Origin: Cyanophora paradoxa
Lineage: Eukaryota > Glaucocystophyceae > Cyanophorales > Cyanophoraceae
DNA length: 64,000 nucleotides
Direction: 5' to 3'
Assembly (NCBI GenBank): GCA_004431415.1
Contig: QPMI01000581.1
Span: forward strand, 36,021 to 100,020
The translations under genes and the position numbers were made by a program. The notes under the pieces were generated by a model. It worked only from the letters and a program-made list of their open reading frames with translations, made no database searches and was not told the origin of the DNA. This document shows, one piece after another, positions 45,801 through 58,397 of this stretch. The stretch's first letter is position 1; the number at the start of each line of letters is the position of its first letter.

Positions 45801-48800
45801 TCATGTCACATTTTTTAATTGATCAATTTGATCTTGTAAACTCTTGCATTTGTGTGACAATTCCTTTACGGCCTCAATGAGAACAGGGATTAATGCAGTG
45901 TATTCAATTGCTAATGCATTATTCTCTTCTTTTGTAACTTTCACAACCTCTGGAATAATCTCTCGGACATCTTGCGCAATCAGTCCCAACTTAACCCCAT
46001 CCTTTTCATGTCCAAGTCTTTTGTAACTCACACCAGTGAGCCTTTCAATAGATGTTAGAGCGCCTGTTAATTGTTTAATATCTGTTTTGTATCTTCTATC
46101 ACTTCCCTGTGACAGATATCCAGCAAGCCACATATTACCGTTATCGTAAATGTAAGCAAGCTGCCCATCACTTGAATTTCTAAATGAAAAGGGAGTCCCA
46201 GTATGCCCTCTTAAATGGGTTGTGCCTTGGTATGCGAAAAAGAACCTTTGATAACCATCTTTGGAAGTTATCCATGTATCCTCGGGCCAATATGAACAAG
46301 TCGGTTTACTATAAACATTATCCCAAGAAATAAACCCTGTGTGACCCCCATAGCTGCTTCCTGTCCAAAGGCGGGTGAACCCTATACCCATAATGTGAAC
46401 TCTTCCAATCTTTGGGACAATTCGCAGGCGAACGAAGCGATTGCCAAGCATGATTTGAACATTATTTATACCATTGTGATTGTTGTCAGGTGAGCCTTCA
46501 TATGGATGGTAACTGTTTACCCTTGTTATAAATATTGCATTACCTTGTCGATTTATTCCCCAAACCTCGAAATAACGGCAATTTGTCCAAGGAAGATAGG
46601 TCAAGTGGGCTGTTCCCGTATACAAATCCGTTGGAATTGTGTATTCAATCCATATATTGTTATTGAATGTATCAGCTATTTGATCACCACTTTCATTGTT
46701 ATAAGCATATCCACCGTAGTTATAGTACGGCTCCCATGCCCACCCTGTTCCAAAACCCCAATTTCCTGTATATGAGTGTGGGGTGTGTCCGGAAACCGTA
46801 GCATCGAATTCTACACATCGGGGCATAGTTTTGTCGCCAAACTTATAATTTGTAGTAGCATTAATTGACCCTCCATTAATAATTGTTCCACTGAGAGTGG
46901 GTGCGCTCACAGTATTATTTACCCAAAGGTTTCCATTGTTATAAGACTTTAAAATGGCCGCATCTGCTGAGTTTCTAAATTCAATTGACACACCTTCACT
47001 ATTCCCATAACCCCGTATGTATGTGGTATTACCATTTCCAAACCAAAACCTCGGAATGTTATCTGTTGATTTGTGCCAATCCACAGAATTCACTGTCAAT
47101 AAACTACCTAATGAATAAGATGCTTCTGCCTTTGTTGCGTAAGTTGCTGCAAAATCCGGTTTACTAAACACATTATCCCAACTTATCAAACCAACATCAT
47201 TATCGGTTGCTCTCTGACGACTCCAACCAAAAACCCCTGTGAGATGAATGCGACCTTTTCGACCTTGAACATATATCTTTGTGTAGAACTCGCAATTGAC
47301 AGATATGAAGAGTATACCTGATTGGGTTCCATCATGAGCTGATGCTTGAATACCTTGATAGACATTCACACGTCGAAGGAAATGCTGGTTGTTATTGGCT
47401 GTTTGGCCGTAAATGTCAAAGTATCTGCAATTGCCCCAACACATAGTCTGAATGTAGAAGGTTTTCATTCCTGTTGGAACAGCCCATCGCATCCAATACC
47501 CACTACAATCTTCATCATTTTGTGGTGTAGTGTAGCATCCTGCTTGTCCTGTTCTCGGTGACCAACCAGTTGTCCAATTACCACTATTGTCAGAAGAAAT
47601 AGCAGCCAATTGGTCAAAATCGTATCCTTTTGGTATTGCTGTCCCAACTATTTGAAGATTAGACGCATTCAAAGTCCCATCAATTGTTCCTCCTGTCTTT
47701 GGAAGATAGCTACCCAGCCACCCTTGAACTACATTAGAGGATGTGAGATTTTGAGTACTGCTTGTAATGTCTACTGCTGCTATCCAGCTTTGAACTACAT
47801 TACTACTGGGCAAAGGCTCAATTAGAGTTTGAACAGTTGACATATCGGCCTTGGGAGCCAACCAGCCTTGAACTACATTTGAAGCCGTTAAAGGGGCTAT
47901 TAAAATATTAACTGTTGCTGTATCTGCTTTTGGAGCCAACCAGTCTTGAATTACATTCGAAGTTGGGATATTTGGCAAGGACACATTACTGCTCACTGTG
48001 AGATTATCAACTACTACATTTGAGGATATTTGGATATGCTCTTTTATATTGTATTGAGGGGTTAGTTGAGGCACACCAAGACCTGCTACCCCGTACTTTT
48101 GAGATAGATAGTATCGCACACAAGCCAATTCATCGGCAGACAATGCTCTATTATACACTACTATTTCCGCAAGGTCACAATCCATTCGTCCGGTTCCAAG
48201 CCAATTCATTATTCGTGTGGGGTCATCGGTTCCAAGATAGTTACCATTGAAGGTTGCACGATTGACACCATTCATAGCAACAGTTGTGGTGGACGGCGAT
48301 ACCACCCAATCAAAAATACTCCACACGTCTTTATAAGAAGAGTCAAGAGTTGTTAATTGCCAAGTTCCAACACCATTAATTCTTACGTTAACTCCCAATT
48401 GAGAAACACTATATGAACCGTAATTAATATTGTGGTTATAGTTGTTTGAGTAAATACTCCAATGGTGGAGCCAAGAAGTACCTGTTGGTCTGCGAACGGA
48501 AATAATAGTGAGTCCATTGCTGAAAAACGTGATAGGTGTAGAAGGATTTATCATAAATTCAGCCGTTCCTTGTTTGAGAACCTTATAGGAATTCAGCAGG
48601 TCGGTAGAGTGAATCTTGGCTAAAGTGTAACCAGTTGCTGGTCCTATGAGGGTTCCAAGAGCATTTGGTAGCCCTGCCGCGAAGTTAACCATCTGCGAAA
48701 CCACTGCTCCAGTAGCTTCAGTAGTAGGGTACCAATGAAAGATACAATTTGGAATCGATAGGGGGTTCAACCAGTTGGCAACGAGATTTGAGTTTGGAAT

Positions 48801-51800
48801 TTGAGTAATATGTGTGATTACCTTGATCGATTGGTTGTTCATTATTATGGATTTGCTATTAACATTTCCATTTACTGTAAGATTTGTCGAGATTGTTCCC
48901 CCAGTCAATGGAAGACAACCACCAACCAAATTATTCACAGTTGTTGTTTCCGCCTTTGAAGCCAACCAGCCTTGGACAACATTGGAAGCTGTAAGAGGGG
49001 CTATTTGAGTGTTTACAGTTGTGGTGTTTGCTTTGCCAGACAACCAGCCTTGTACCACATTAGATGATGTCAGTGGAGCTATTTGGGTGTTGACTGTGAT
49101 TGTATCTGCCTTTGGAGCAATCCACCCCTGAACTACATTTGATGATGTGAGTGGAGCAATTAAAGTATTCACAGTAGCTGTATCAGCCTTTGGAGCTAGC
49201 CATCCCTCAACTACATTTGAGGCTGTCAGTGGAGCTATCATTGTTTCAACAGTAGCTGTGTCAGCCTTTGGAGCAAGCCATCCCTGAACTGTGTTTGATG
49301 ATGTAAGAGGGCAATAAGACCTTCAACAGTACTTAAATCAGTCTTGGGAGCAATCCATCCCTGAACTACATTTGAGGCTGTCAGTGGAGCTATCATTGTT
49401 TCAACAGTAGCTGTATCAGCCTTCGGAACAAGCCACCCCTGAACTGTGTTTGATGATGTAAGAGGGGCAATAAGACCTTCAACAGTACTTAAATCAGCCT
49501 TGGGAGCAAGCCATCCCTGAACTACATTTGAGGCTGTCAGTGGAGCTATCATTGTTTCAACAGTAGCTGTATCAGCCTTCGGAACAAGCCACCCCTGAAC
49601 TGTGTTTGATGATGTAAGAGGGGCAATAAGACCTTCAACAGTACTTAAATCAGCCTTGGGAGCAATCCATCCCTGAACTACATTCGAGGCTGTCAATGGA
49701 GCTATCATTGTTTCAACAGTAGCTGTATCAGCCTTCGGAACAAGCCACCCCTGAACTGTGTTTGATGATGTAAGAGGGGCAATAAGACCTTCAACAGTAC
49801 TTAAATCAGCCTTGGGAGCAAGCCATCCCTGAACTACATTTGAGGCTGTCAGTGGAGCTATCATTGTTTCAACAGTAGCTGTATCAGCCTTCGGAACAAG
49901 CCACCCCTGAACTGTGTTTGATGATGTAAGAGGGGCAATAAGACCTTCAACAGTACTTAAATCAGCCTTGGGAGCAATCCATCCCTGAACTACATTCGAG
50001 GCTGTCAATGGAGCTATCATTGTTTCAACAGTAGCTGTATCAGCCTTCGGAACAAGCCACCCCTGAACTGTGTTTGATGATGTAAGAGGGGCAATAAGAC
50101 CTTCAACAGTACTTAAATCAGCCTTGGGAGCAAGCCATCCCTGAACTACATTTGAGGCTGTCAGTGGAGCTATCATTGTTTCAACAGTAGCTGTATCAGC
50201 CTTCGGAACAAGCCACCCCTGAACTGTGTTTGATGATGTAAGAGGGGCAATAAGACCTTCAACAGTACTTAAATCAGCCTTGGGAGCAATCCATCCCTGA
50301 ACTACATTCGAGGCTGTCAATGGAGCTATCATTGTTTCAACAGTAGCTGTATCAGCCTTCGGAACAAGCCACCCCTGAACTGTGTTTGATGATGTAAGAG
50401 GGGCAATAAGACCTTCAACAGTACTTAAATCAGCCTTGGGAGCAAGCCATCCCTGAACTATGTTTGATGATGTGAGAGGGGCAATTAGACCTTCAACACT
50501 AATTAAATCGGCCTTGGGAGCCAGCCAGTCCATTACTATATTGCTTGTGGGAATATTGGGAAGCGAAACATTTGAGTTCACAGTGAGATTTTCAATGACA
50601 ACGTTGGATGAAGGAAGGTAAAGGTACTCTCTCACCAAGGGTGGCTGAGTGACGAGAAATCCATACTTCTGCTGGATGTGATACCTGACTGTCTGCTTCT
50701 CTTCTGCTGATAATGCCCTTTTGAAAACAATTGTTTCTGCATGGTGTCCCCAATAGGGTGGGGTGACGTACCTAAGGTTCCCACTGGGAGGAAGGTAGTC
50801 GCCTTCAAAACTCCCCACATCTGTCCCATGAATGCCTATAACCAAATTAGTGCTGGAAACAGTAACATCATAGTAGCTCCATGCCTGTAATCCTGTGGAG
50901 ACTGTTAAAATTGCAGTACCAGAGCCACGTGTATTTCCATTGAAAAGATTTTCATGTAATCCAATATCCATCATTTGGCTCTCTGAATCATATGCCAGAA
51001 TCCCAATCTTGTAGCTTGTTGGAGTAATGGGGTCTGCGTCTTTGATTCCCCAAAATCCAAAGTGGAACGTGGGTCTCGCTACAACAAACACTGTCAATCC
51101 TGCTGAAAATTCAACAGTGGTCAATGGAGTGGTGTAGGAGATGTTAGTGCCACTAACATAAGCTTCCCCAAGAATATCCACGGTTGTATTAATGGATAAA
51201 TCAGGTGACGATAGACTGCTCAGTGTGGAAGAAACTTGATTGTATATGTTTGTGCCTGTTGTTGCCAAGTTGGTGGAGGCTTCCATTTCCAGAAACAATT
51301 CGGGATCTGGGATGGAATATCTGTTTCTCCTGTTACTTGGTAATATTCCTCGTAGGTTGGCGAAATTATTTGATCCAATGTCTTCTCAGTCTTTGCCCCT
51401 ACTGTTGGAACTGATACACTTGCTGCTTGAATGGATCCTGTCACTCTCAATCGCGATGCATTTAATACAAGTTTACTATTGTCTTTAGGAAGTGTTTGAA
51501 TATTCACAGGAAATCCGTAGAAGAGCTGAAGGTACCACCTTAAATTCTGTAGGTCTGTCTGGTTCAAAGCTTTTGCATAGAAAAGCATTTGACTGAAAGA
51601 AAAGTAAGATGAATCACCAGTCCCCACATCTATGTATTCCACTTGATTACTTGGTAGCCTTGAATTTGCTGTAACAGTGAAAGTTCCCCTTGTGACACCA
51701 TTAACACCAACAGAGACTGTTGTAGAAGTGATGGTGATATCATATAGAGTATATTTGGTCCATTCCTCTAATGTTATTCGTACCTTTACTGATGAGTCTG

Positions 51801-52931
51801 AGCTGATGCTGGCATAGGTACCATCATTCTTAGTGACATATAGGTAATAGCTCGGTGTAGGGAGATACTATACAGTCTGCTGACTGTCCATGTTTCATTA
51901 TTGTCAAGAGAAGTGAATCGAAGGATGCCTTCATGTGTTCCACTTGGAATGGCGCCAGAGCCTGTTGCCACAAATAACATGGTAACTCCTTGTGTGAAAT
52001 CTATGGTCGCATATGAACCAGTAACGGGACGTACCATATACTGATGCGGCCAACCACCATTTGGCTCAAATCCATATGCAGGTTTGCTGTTGATTTCGTT
52101 CACAGTTGCTAAATATTTGAAAGACGATGAAATTCCAATAAGGTAATTAATGAAATTGTTATAACCACCCACATAGTTCCCTTTCGCAAAGTTGTCCATA
52201 AGCCAAATGGTGGCATTATTGGTTTTTGTCCTTGTTTCCTTACTGGCATTAAAGTAAAGAAGGCATTCGCTAATGCTCAGTGGGTCAAACACATTGAAGT
52301 CAATGGGTTCTGTCATAAGATATGTGGAACCCATCATTAGTTTCTCTGTAATATTAAGGTTTCCGCTTATAGTTCCTCCTGTCAATGGCAGGTAGCCTGC
52401 CAGCCAACCCTTTGTGACATTGGAAGTGGTAAAATCTGCCAGCCAGCCTTTTACAACATTCGAGTCAGCAGATGCATTGGTCAGCCCTCTAATAACATTT
52501 GATGTCCAAGGCTCCGTGGCTACGGCTTCCTTTCTCAAATAAATACTTGAGGCTCCAATTGTATTGGCAACCAAAGGAACATCGAACTCTGCTGCTTCAG
52601 AGGATATATAGGCAGCTGTTTTTCCGGCATACACATTCTGCATATAATCTGTTGGGTGAATAAACACATTCGAGCAGAATTGGAATGCAAAGCCACCCTC
52701 TGCGTTAGAGTTCAAGGTTCGAAAGACTGTACCATCCAGAGCATCTATGTAGCCTGTCCCTTGATCAATGTCATATAAATGCCCAAACTCATGATAAGCA
52801 TCATTCCAGAGATTTGAGTGACCTCCTATATGGGGAACATACTTGAGCAGCAGCTGGTTATTGTGGGATGGAATAGCAGGATCCTCTACTAAATATGTGT
52901 CAATGGCAATCGGAGTTGTAATGGAGGTCAT
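45801..52931 (-). CDS. Giant fibre protein with lectin-like domains, 52-residue repeats and S74 chaperone; at least three frameshifts
   Basis: One gene of about 2,370 codons, starting at the ATG at 52,931 and now in four frames; shifts lie near 51.85, 51.25 and 49.3 kb. Order: N-terminal region with VFIHPTDYMQNVYAGK; LPLTGGTISGNLNI turn repeats; a concanavalin/LamG-like domain ending ALNQTDLQNLRWYLQLFYGF; a second such domain (KRALSAEEKQTVRYHIQQKYG); a repeat array (LTASNVVQGWLAPKADTATV units); a third lectin-like domain (NRALSADELACVRYYLSQKYG); two homologous beta domains sharing NCRYF and ISWDNV-SKP; finally about 100 residues of a Peptidase S74 intramolecular chaperone (SDRRYKTDIKQL, LGLIAQDVREIIPE), with the Ser-Asp cleavage site near 1,047 of the last open piece. 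Expected to trimerise and self-cleave, like phage tailspikes. Attachment role inferred. Confidence 0.75.
49233..50480 (-). repeat. 156-bp tandem repeats with 312-bp higher-order period, inside the giant fibre
   Basis: Eight nearly identical 156-bp units (gctatcattg at 49,233, 49,389, 49,545, 49,701, 49,857, 50,013, 50,169 and 50,325), each coding 52 residues. Adjacent units alternate at fixed positions (agcaag/agcaat; tttgag/ttcgag; gtcagt/gtcaat), so the homogenised unit is a 312-bp dimer. The frameshift near 49.3 kb is in the first unit (agagggcaa instead of agaggggcaa). Confidence 0.9.
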
Positions 52932-52946
52932 TTTATAATTAAGCTT

Positions 52947-55900
52947 CTATAAATTATTTGGAATTGTTTCATCCTTACTTGCTCTACCTTCCCTTCTTGC
53001 AATCTCTTTCATGAACTGTGCATCCCCTGATGGTGCCTTGTTTTTGGGTCCTCTGCCATTTCGTATAATTGAGCCTGTGGTACCCTCAGCCCCAGTAGCT
53101 TGGACAGCAACAGCCCCAGCTGCTGTTTCAGTGACAGTTGCCGAGGTTGTTGCAAATGCTGACCCTGCAGCAATCACGAATCTCAAAAATATATAGACCG
53201 CATACAAAGCTCCAGCCCCACCAGCTAGCGAGCCTATAACGATACCAACTATGCGACCTATATCTGGACCCCCGGTTGGTTGGTCAGTCGTTTTAGGTGT
53301 TTCTTTTGAGGGTGGATTATCTGGATTGGTTGGGGTGTCTGTTGGATCGGGTTCATCTTTTGGGTTGGTTGGGTCAGTGGGTCCACCTGTGCCACCTTCA
53401 GCAGTGAATGGCTGGGTGTAACCGCTTTTAAAGACAATAGGTGCATCTGCTGCCCCTCTGGTTGCGCTTCCTGATATTGTGCCATACTTGGACTGCAGGT
53501 AATTGAAAAGGGCTGTAGACACAGGTGGATGGGCAATCCCATGGCATACCCAAACATTGCAAGTGGTGTCATATGTGCTGTTGTTCACCAAGCTGGGCAG
53601 TGGGGTTGCTGAAAAGCTCTGCAGGAGACCATTTCGAGACAGCAGTCTTGTTCCTTCATTTGCGAATCCACCCTCGTAGAATTTATTGGCGGATAATGTG
53701 TTCTGTACATAAATATTGCAGCTGCTCCACATTCCCAGGGCAGAGTTGTATTGGGTGTGTACCTATCTCGCAATGTAAATGTCAGTGTCCATTCAAAGTC
53801 TGTTTGGATATACCTATTTTGATTTTTGGTTGCTAATGTTCCTGTGGATCCATTGAACGTGAAAGAATTAAAGAAGCTGTCAAATGTGTTGTTTTTGTAA
53901 TCGTAATAAATCATCAGGCCATCTGTGGAGGACTGGAGGGTGAAAAAGTCCTTCCAGTTCACATTCATAAATTGATTGGCATCAATGTCCACCCTTGGGT
54001 ACGACATGTTAACACTCTCTGATTGGTAAGGTACAAACGCAGCCCATTTCTTGTCATAAAGGTAGCCATACTTCACTGGATTCTCTGATTTGTAGTGGTA
54101 AGGAACTTTTACGGTAATTGTCTGTTCTCTCTGAGCAAAAGTACTGCCTACCACAAGGTTCTGGGTGCGGAGATTATCAGGATTAAAGGTCAAATAATTG
54201 CTGGTGTTGGTGATATTTGTGGTGAACACTGTGTTTCCACCGGATTGCCCAAAGACTGCCCCATTGATTGTTTTGACAAAGAGAGCATCTGTGTCAACTG
54301 GATAAGTGATCCGAAGGCGATCCTCTGGAGTGTATTGAGCTACATTGCCCACTGCTGTCCAGCCGATTGTGTAAGGAGGGGTGCCTTGATTGAAATACAA
54401 ACCTGCAGGGTACAAATTTATGTCTTGGTGAAGTGTGGTTGTGCCAACCGATGTGAATCCTGTATTTGTCACATTAGTCACACTAAAAGGGGATGTGGTT
54501 GTTGTAGCAGGATAGGTTATTCCATTCACAATTGTTGCTTTGAAGTATGTATTTGTATCTTGTAAAGTCACTGTGGGGGCTGATAGGAATGGGGTGGCAA
54601 AAGTAATATTATACACATGGGGAGGGTGCCATTCACTCTGTATTGATTGTTCATATTATAGCTCTGTAGATCAGCATAACCAAATTGCTTCGATCCTGTT
54701 TGGGATAAATTGCTTGAACCTTTCAGATTGTGGTATGAGATGCTTGGAGTTGTATCCGCCAAAAAACTGTTTACAGAGCTGATAGTGGATAGGTTAGTTT
54801 TGGTCATAAGGATTTTGTTTGTGTTCACATTGCTGGAGTACACACTCTGCCAGTTGCTGGATGCTGATCCTAGAGTGCGGCTCTGATCTTGGGGGAAGAT
54901 ACTTGCTGCCCGGATATTGCTATTTATTTTGATGTAGGGTTCTCCGTATATTGGAACATTATGTACAGCAGTTACATTAAATTTGAATGTGGCAGAATTT
55001 GCTACTTTAGTGATTGGGGTTACCATTTCAGGCATGGGCATGTTGAAAGTCACATCAAATCCTGTCATTGTAACATTCGTTATGTATGCCTGATCGTTGA
55101 TAACAGTGTTTGTTTGATCAAAGTAATCTGTCAAATCGAATATCGTGGCAGTTGGAAGCTCGGCTGGATCCGTAATACCAAATTCAGCCCATGTAAAGGA
55201 ATAGGTTGGAGGGGGAAGGTAAGCTACCATGTAGATACCGAGGATTTGAGTGGTGGCAGTTTCAGTCTTCGTAAAACTCTTTGTGTTCGTATAGGTTTGG
55301 GTTCCAATCTTCCCATCGAAAGTAATTGTAGCTTTTGAATCTGCATTGTTGATGAGAGTCAGGCTATTAAAATTTGCTTTGTTTGCATTTACTTCCATCC
55401 ACCTGAGATTGGAAAGACCAATTCTATACTTATTATCGGTTGCTGGGTAAATGTTCCTCTTTGCCAAAATGCTTGCCAATGTGATCGCAAGAACTCCATC
55501 TGCAGCGAATAAAGTATTGATCTCGGATTGCAGGGCTGCAATCTCGGTGCTGTGGGCAGTGAGGGTGGTGTCCTGGCTCGTATCTTTCGTATTTTTGGCT
55601 AGCTTGAAGTTCAAAAACTCTTTCACAATATCCTCTCCCAGCAGATTGTTTATGTTCTCCCTTGTGATATGCAAATGCCCAGTTCGAAGCGCTTGCTTTT
55701 CTGTGTTGAATACTGGGATCTCCTCTGCCATCGATATGGTGGTTTTATCCAGGGCGATCGATCGAACCACTGGAGCATTTGAGCCAATCGCTCCCACCAA
55801 TTCTCCATCCTGGTAAATCTCCAGCATGGGCTTTGTTGAATCTGCAGTGAAGGTCCCTCTGCAATTGGTGGAACATAGCTGCCATCCTTGATTACGAATC

Positions 55901-56453
55901 TATTTACTGAAATATTAGAAGTCAAAAGGTTGCTTGTCGATAATGTTCCTGCCTTGATTGTGTTCACTTCCAGGTTGCTCGTAAAAACATTGCTCGCTGA
56001 AAGATCGTGGGCTATTTCAACCTTTGTCTTTCGATTTGATACACCAGCAATTAGGGTGCTATTATCCGAAATTCGAAGGGCTGCATTCTGGTGACCCGTT
56101 TCATCCTGGACAAAGAAATTCAATCGACCCCTATCGAAGGACTTGGGTATGTTCCTTCGATTGTATTTAACTGTTTTGGGTATCTGGCGAGTTGCTTGGA
56201 TGCTTGCAACCCTATTCCGCTCGTTATCATCGAGCAGAAAATCGATTCCCAATTTATTATCTCCTGGCTCAACATTTACCAGCTGCAATGCGGCCGGTCT
56301 GCTGGGTGTTCCACTAATGGGATCCTCCCGATCCCCATTGAATTCAATTCTCAACGACCCTCTGATCTCTGGGTTTACCAGATCAATCGGCTCTTTCTCA
56401 GGGACTGAAACTTTAGCCTGCGGAATATCCGGTCGTGGATTCAAAAACGACAT
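52947..56453 (-). CDS. Spike-like fibre protein with C-terminal membrane segment; several frameshifts
   Basis: About 1,170 codons in four frames from the ATG at 56,453; shifts lie near 55.85, 54.6 and 53.75 kb. The N-terminal domain (about residues 30-115, SFDRGRLNFFVQDETG) is homologous to the start of fibre 1 (RFDSGRLVFNVQDE). Next come ASNVFTSNLEVNTI and LSTSNLLTSNIS repeats and several beta domains. Then a Pro/Thr/Asp-rich stalk (PTDPTNPKDEPDPTDTP) followed by one hydrophobic segment (IGRIVGIVIGSLAGGAGALY) and a basic tail. The membrane segment is unusual for a capsid fibre; it might anchor the protein in a host or virion membrane. The next gene starts 15 bp downstream. Confidence 0.65.
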
Positions 56454-56470
56454 ATCTAATAATATTATGT

Positions 56471-56884
56471 TTATTTATTGTAAGGAGCTTTGTAGGGGAA
56501 CCTTTGCATTACTTGCATGTCCCACTTTTGAACGTTTAATTTTTCTTTGAGAATGGCATCAATATCGTGAGCTATTCCCATTGTTTTCAGCTGGGCGTCC
56601 TTTCCACAGGTAAATATGTCCAGAGCCAGCAGACCCGATCACTGTATGAGTGAGCAGTCACATGCGATTCATCCAGCAAAAAGCCAATCGCAAATCCCGG
56701 GGGCTGACCGATCCATCGAACACACAGGATTTCTTGTGGACTATACGAATCCCATTCGTCTTAATGGCAAGATCCAATGCAAGGGTGACCCATTCCGCAA
56801 ACTCCTCTGGGTCTCCTTGACTGGGTCGGTGATATAATCCAGAAAAACGTGGTAGCCTTGATATTTTAAGCAATTCAGATCCAT
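56471..56884 (-). pseudogene. Second AdoMet decarboxylase (SpeD) homologue, frameshifted
   Basis: Starts MDLNCLKYQGYHVFLDY, like MNHRGFHVMLDY of the gene at 8.8 kb. Pieces in three frames cover the whole family: NGIRIVHKKSCVFDGSVSP, then LLDESHVTAHSYSD with the self-cleaving Glu-Ser-His, then LALDIFTCGKDAQ with the catalytic Cys. Shifts lie near 56.82, 56.69 (a C/G run) and 56.64 kb. All key residues survive, so sequencing indels are as likely as true decay. Lies between the spike gene and the divergent patatin gene. Confidence 0.75.
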
Positions 56885-56924
56885 TATTATAATGACCAGG
56901 GAAAATTTTTGTAATGTATGGTAA

Positions 56925-58066
56925 ATGAAAAGCATCCTGGCATTGAGTGGTGGGGGTTCTCGAGGAATTATTGAGGCTGCCATACTGGCCCAGATTGAAG
57001 CTCAAACAGGAAAACGAATCCAGCAGCTGTTCGATGTTTTTGCGGGAACATCCACAGGTGGATTAATTGCGCTTCTATTAAATATCAAAGCCCCTGATGG
57101 CAGTCCGAAATACACTGCCACCGATATTCTGGCTCTCTATAAGTCGAAGCTTCCGCAGATATTTGCAAACCCGAGAGTTCTCTCGTCAATTGTGCAGAGA
57201 CCCAAATATGAAGCCACCAATCTGGAGGCTGTTGCCCTGGAACTTTGCGGATCCGCAACAATGGCTGATTTATACAAACCGACTGTGGTGACTGCATTTG
57301 ATACAGTTCTGATGTCTCCGGTATTTATTACCAGCAACGATGAGGGGATCAATGGAATGCTGGTTCGAGATGCTGCAAGGGCTACTTCGGCTGCCCCAAC
57401 CTATTTCGAACCCAAACAGGTCACAGTCGCTGGGAGAACATACTGTTTAATCGATGGCTGCATGAGCGGAAATAATTCTCCCGGTGTCTGTGGCTACACA
57501 TTTGCAAGGAAACTGTATGGGAATTCGTGTGAGGAGGAATTCATAGTTGTCTCTGTGACTGCTGGTCACATTCAGGACTTGGACAAAGCCTCTGCCGGTT
57601 ATTCCTATGATACTATGAAGACCTGGGGGTTGTTCAGTGGATCCTAGGTGCAAGTGGATCTCCCATTTTGAGCATGCTGCTGGAATCGAGCGATCTGAAT
57701 GCCCACGAAAAGCTGCTGGAATTACTACCCAGAAACGATGATCAGAACTACGATCGCTATTATAAGCTGAGTGTTCCTCTGCCCCAAAACAAGATGGTCC
57801 TCGATAATATTACCACGAGCCACCTTCAATTCCTTGAAAACGAAGCTCTCAGCTTTGTTTCGGCCCAGCAAACTTATTTCAATGCTATGTATTCCATTCT
57901 GACCATGAACATGACAGAAGGGGATGTTCCCATTCAGAATCTCAGTGGCTGTACCGATCTGGCAGCCCTCCAGAGTCCAATTGGGTTCCTTTGGAGAACA
58001 GTGCTTTTTCCGCTGATTTTGGAACTGCTTCGAATGCTCGTTGGTCCAATGCTACAGGCTGGGTAG
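56925..58066 (+). CDS. Patatin-like phospholipase, one frameshift
   Basis: Lipid acyl hydrolase. The first 240 codons contain the oxyanion loop SGGGSRG (residues 8-14), the nucleophile elbow GTSTGG with Ser43, and the Asp of the Ser-Asp dyad in LIDGCMSGN (D177; DGC rather than the usual DG-G/A). The frame shifts near 57,645, and 132 codons of a helical C-terminal region follow to 58,066. Cellular patatins release fatty acids from membrane phospholipids. In a virus it could aid membrane penetration or exit, by analogy with parvoviral phospholipase A2; that is inference. Confidence 0.75.
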
Positions 58067-58136
58067 GATTCCCAAATCCCCACAGGGAACAAGATCAGGA
58101 GGGAATTTCCTTCGAATCGATTTCCCTCGTTTATTC

Positions 58137-58397
58137 ATGCTTTCCTCTATAAAAATGAAACCTGCTGCCAATGGCAACTATATTAAAACGTTTGAGATCG
58201 ATTATCAAGCCACTCCTGGTGTATCATCTTTATCTCCCTACACTGAAGGTGGCTCAACGAGAGTGTTTACAAATACTGCTGGTGAAAACGAGCATGTTCT
58301 CGCAAATCCCAAGGCCATTCGAACCCTGCTTGTTTGGCCCCTCACCACAGAGGGAGCCTCTGCATGCAGAATTGATTTCGAGGGCTATTACGCTTAA
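58137..58397 (+). CDS. Small hypothetical protein between patatin and minor capsid genes
   Basis: 86 residues from the ATG at 58,137; a second ATG at 58,155 follows a tctataaaa TATA-like stretch and may be the real start. Beta-rich composition (YIKTFEIDYQATPGVSSL ... ACRIDFEGYYA). Overlaps the convergent minor capsid gene by 4 bp. Not recognised; possibly a small capsid protein. Confidence 0.4.
   Translation: MLSSIKMKPAANGNYIKTFEIDYQATPGVSSLSPYTEGGSTRVFTNTAGENEHVLANPKAIRTLLVWPLTTEGASACRIDFEGYYA

Noticed and set aside
54095-55338. Plus-strand Cys-rich frames over the spike gene
   Set aside because: High Cys content comes from antisense of Thr/Ala-rich coding sequence; no start context or conservation.
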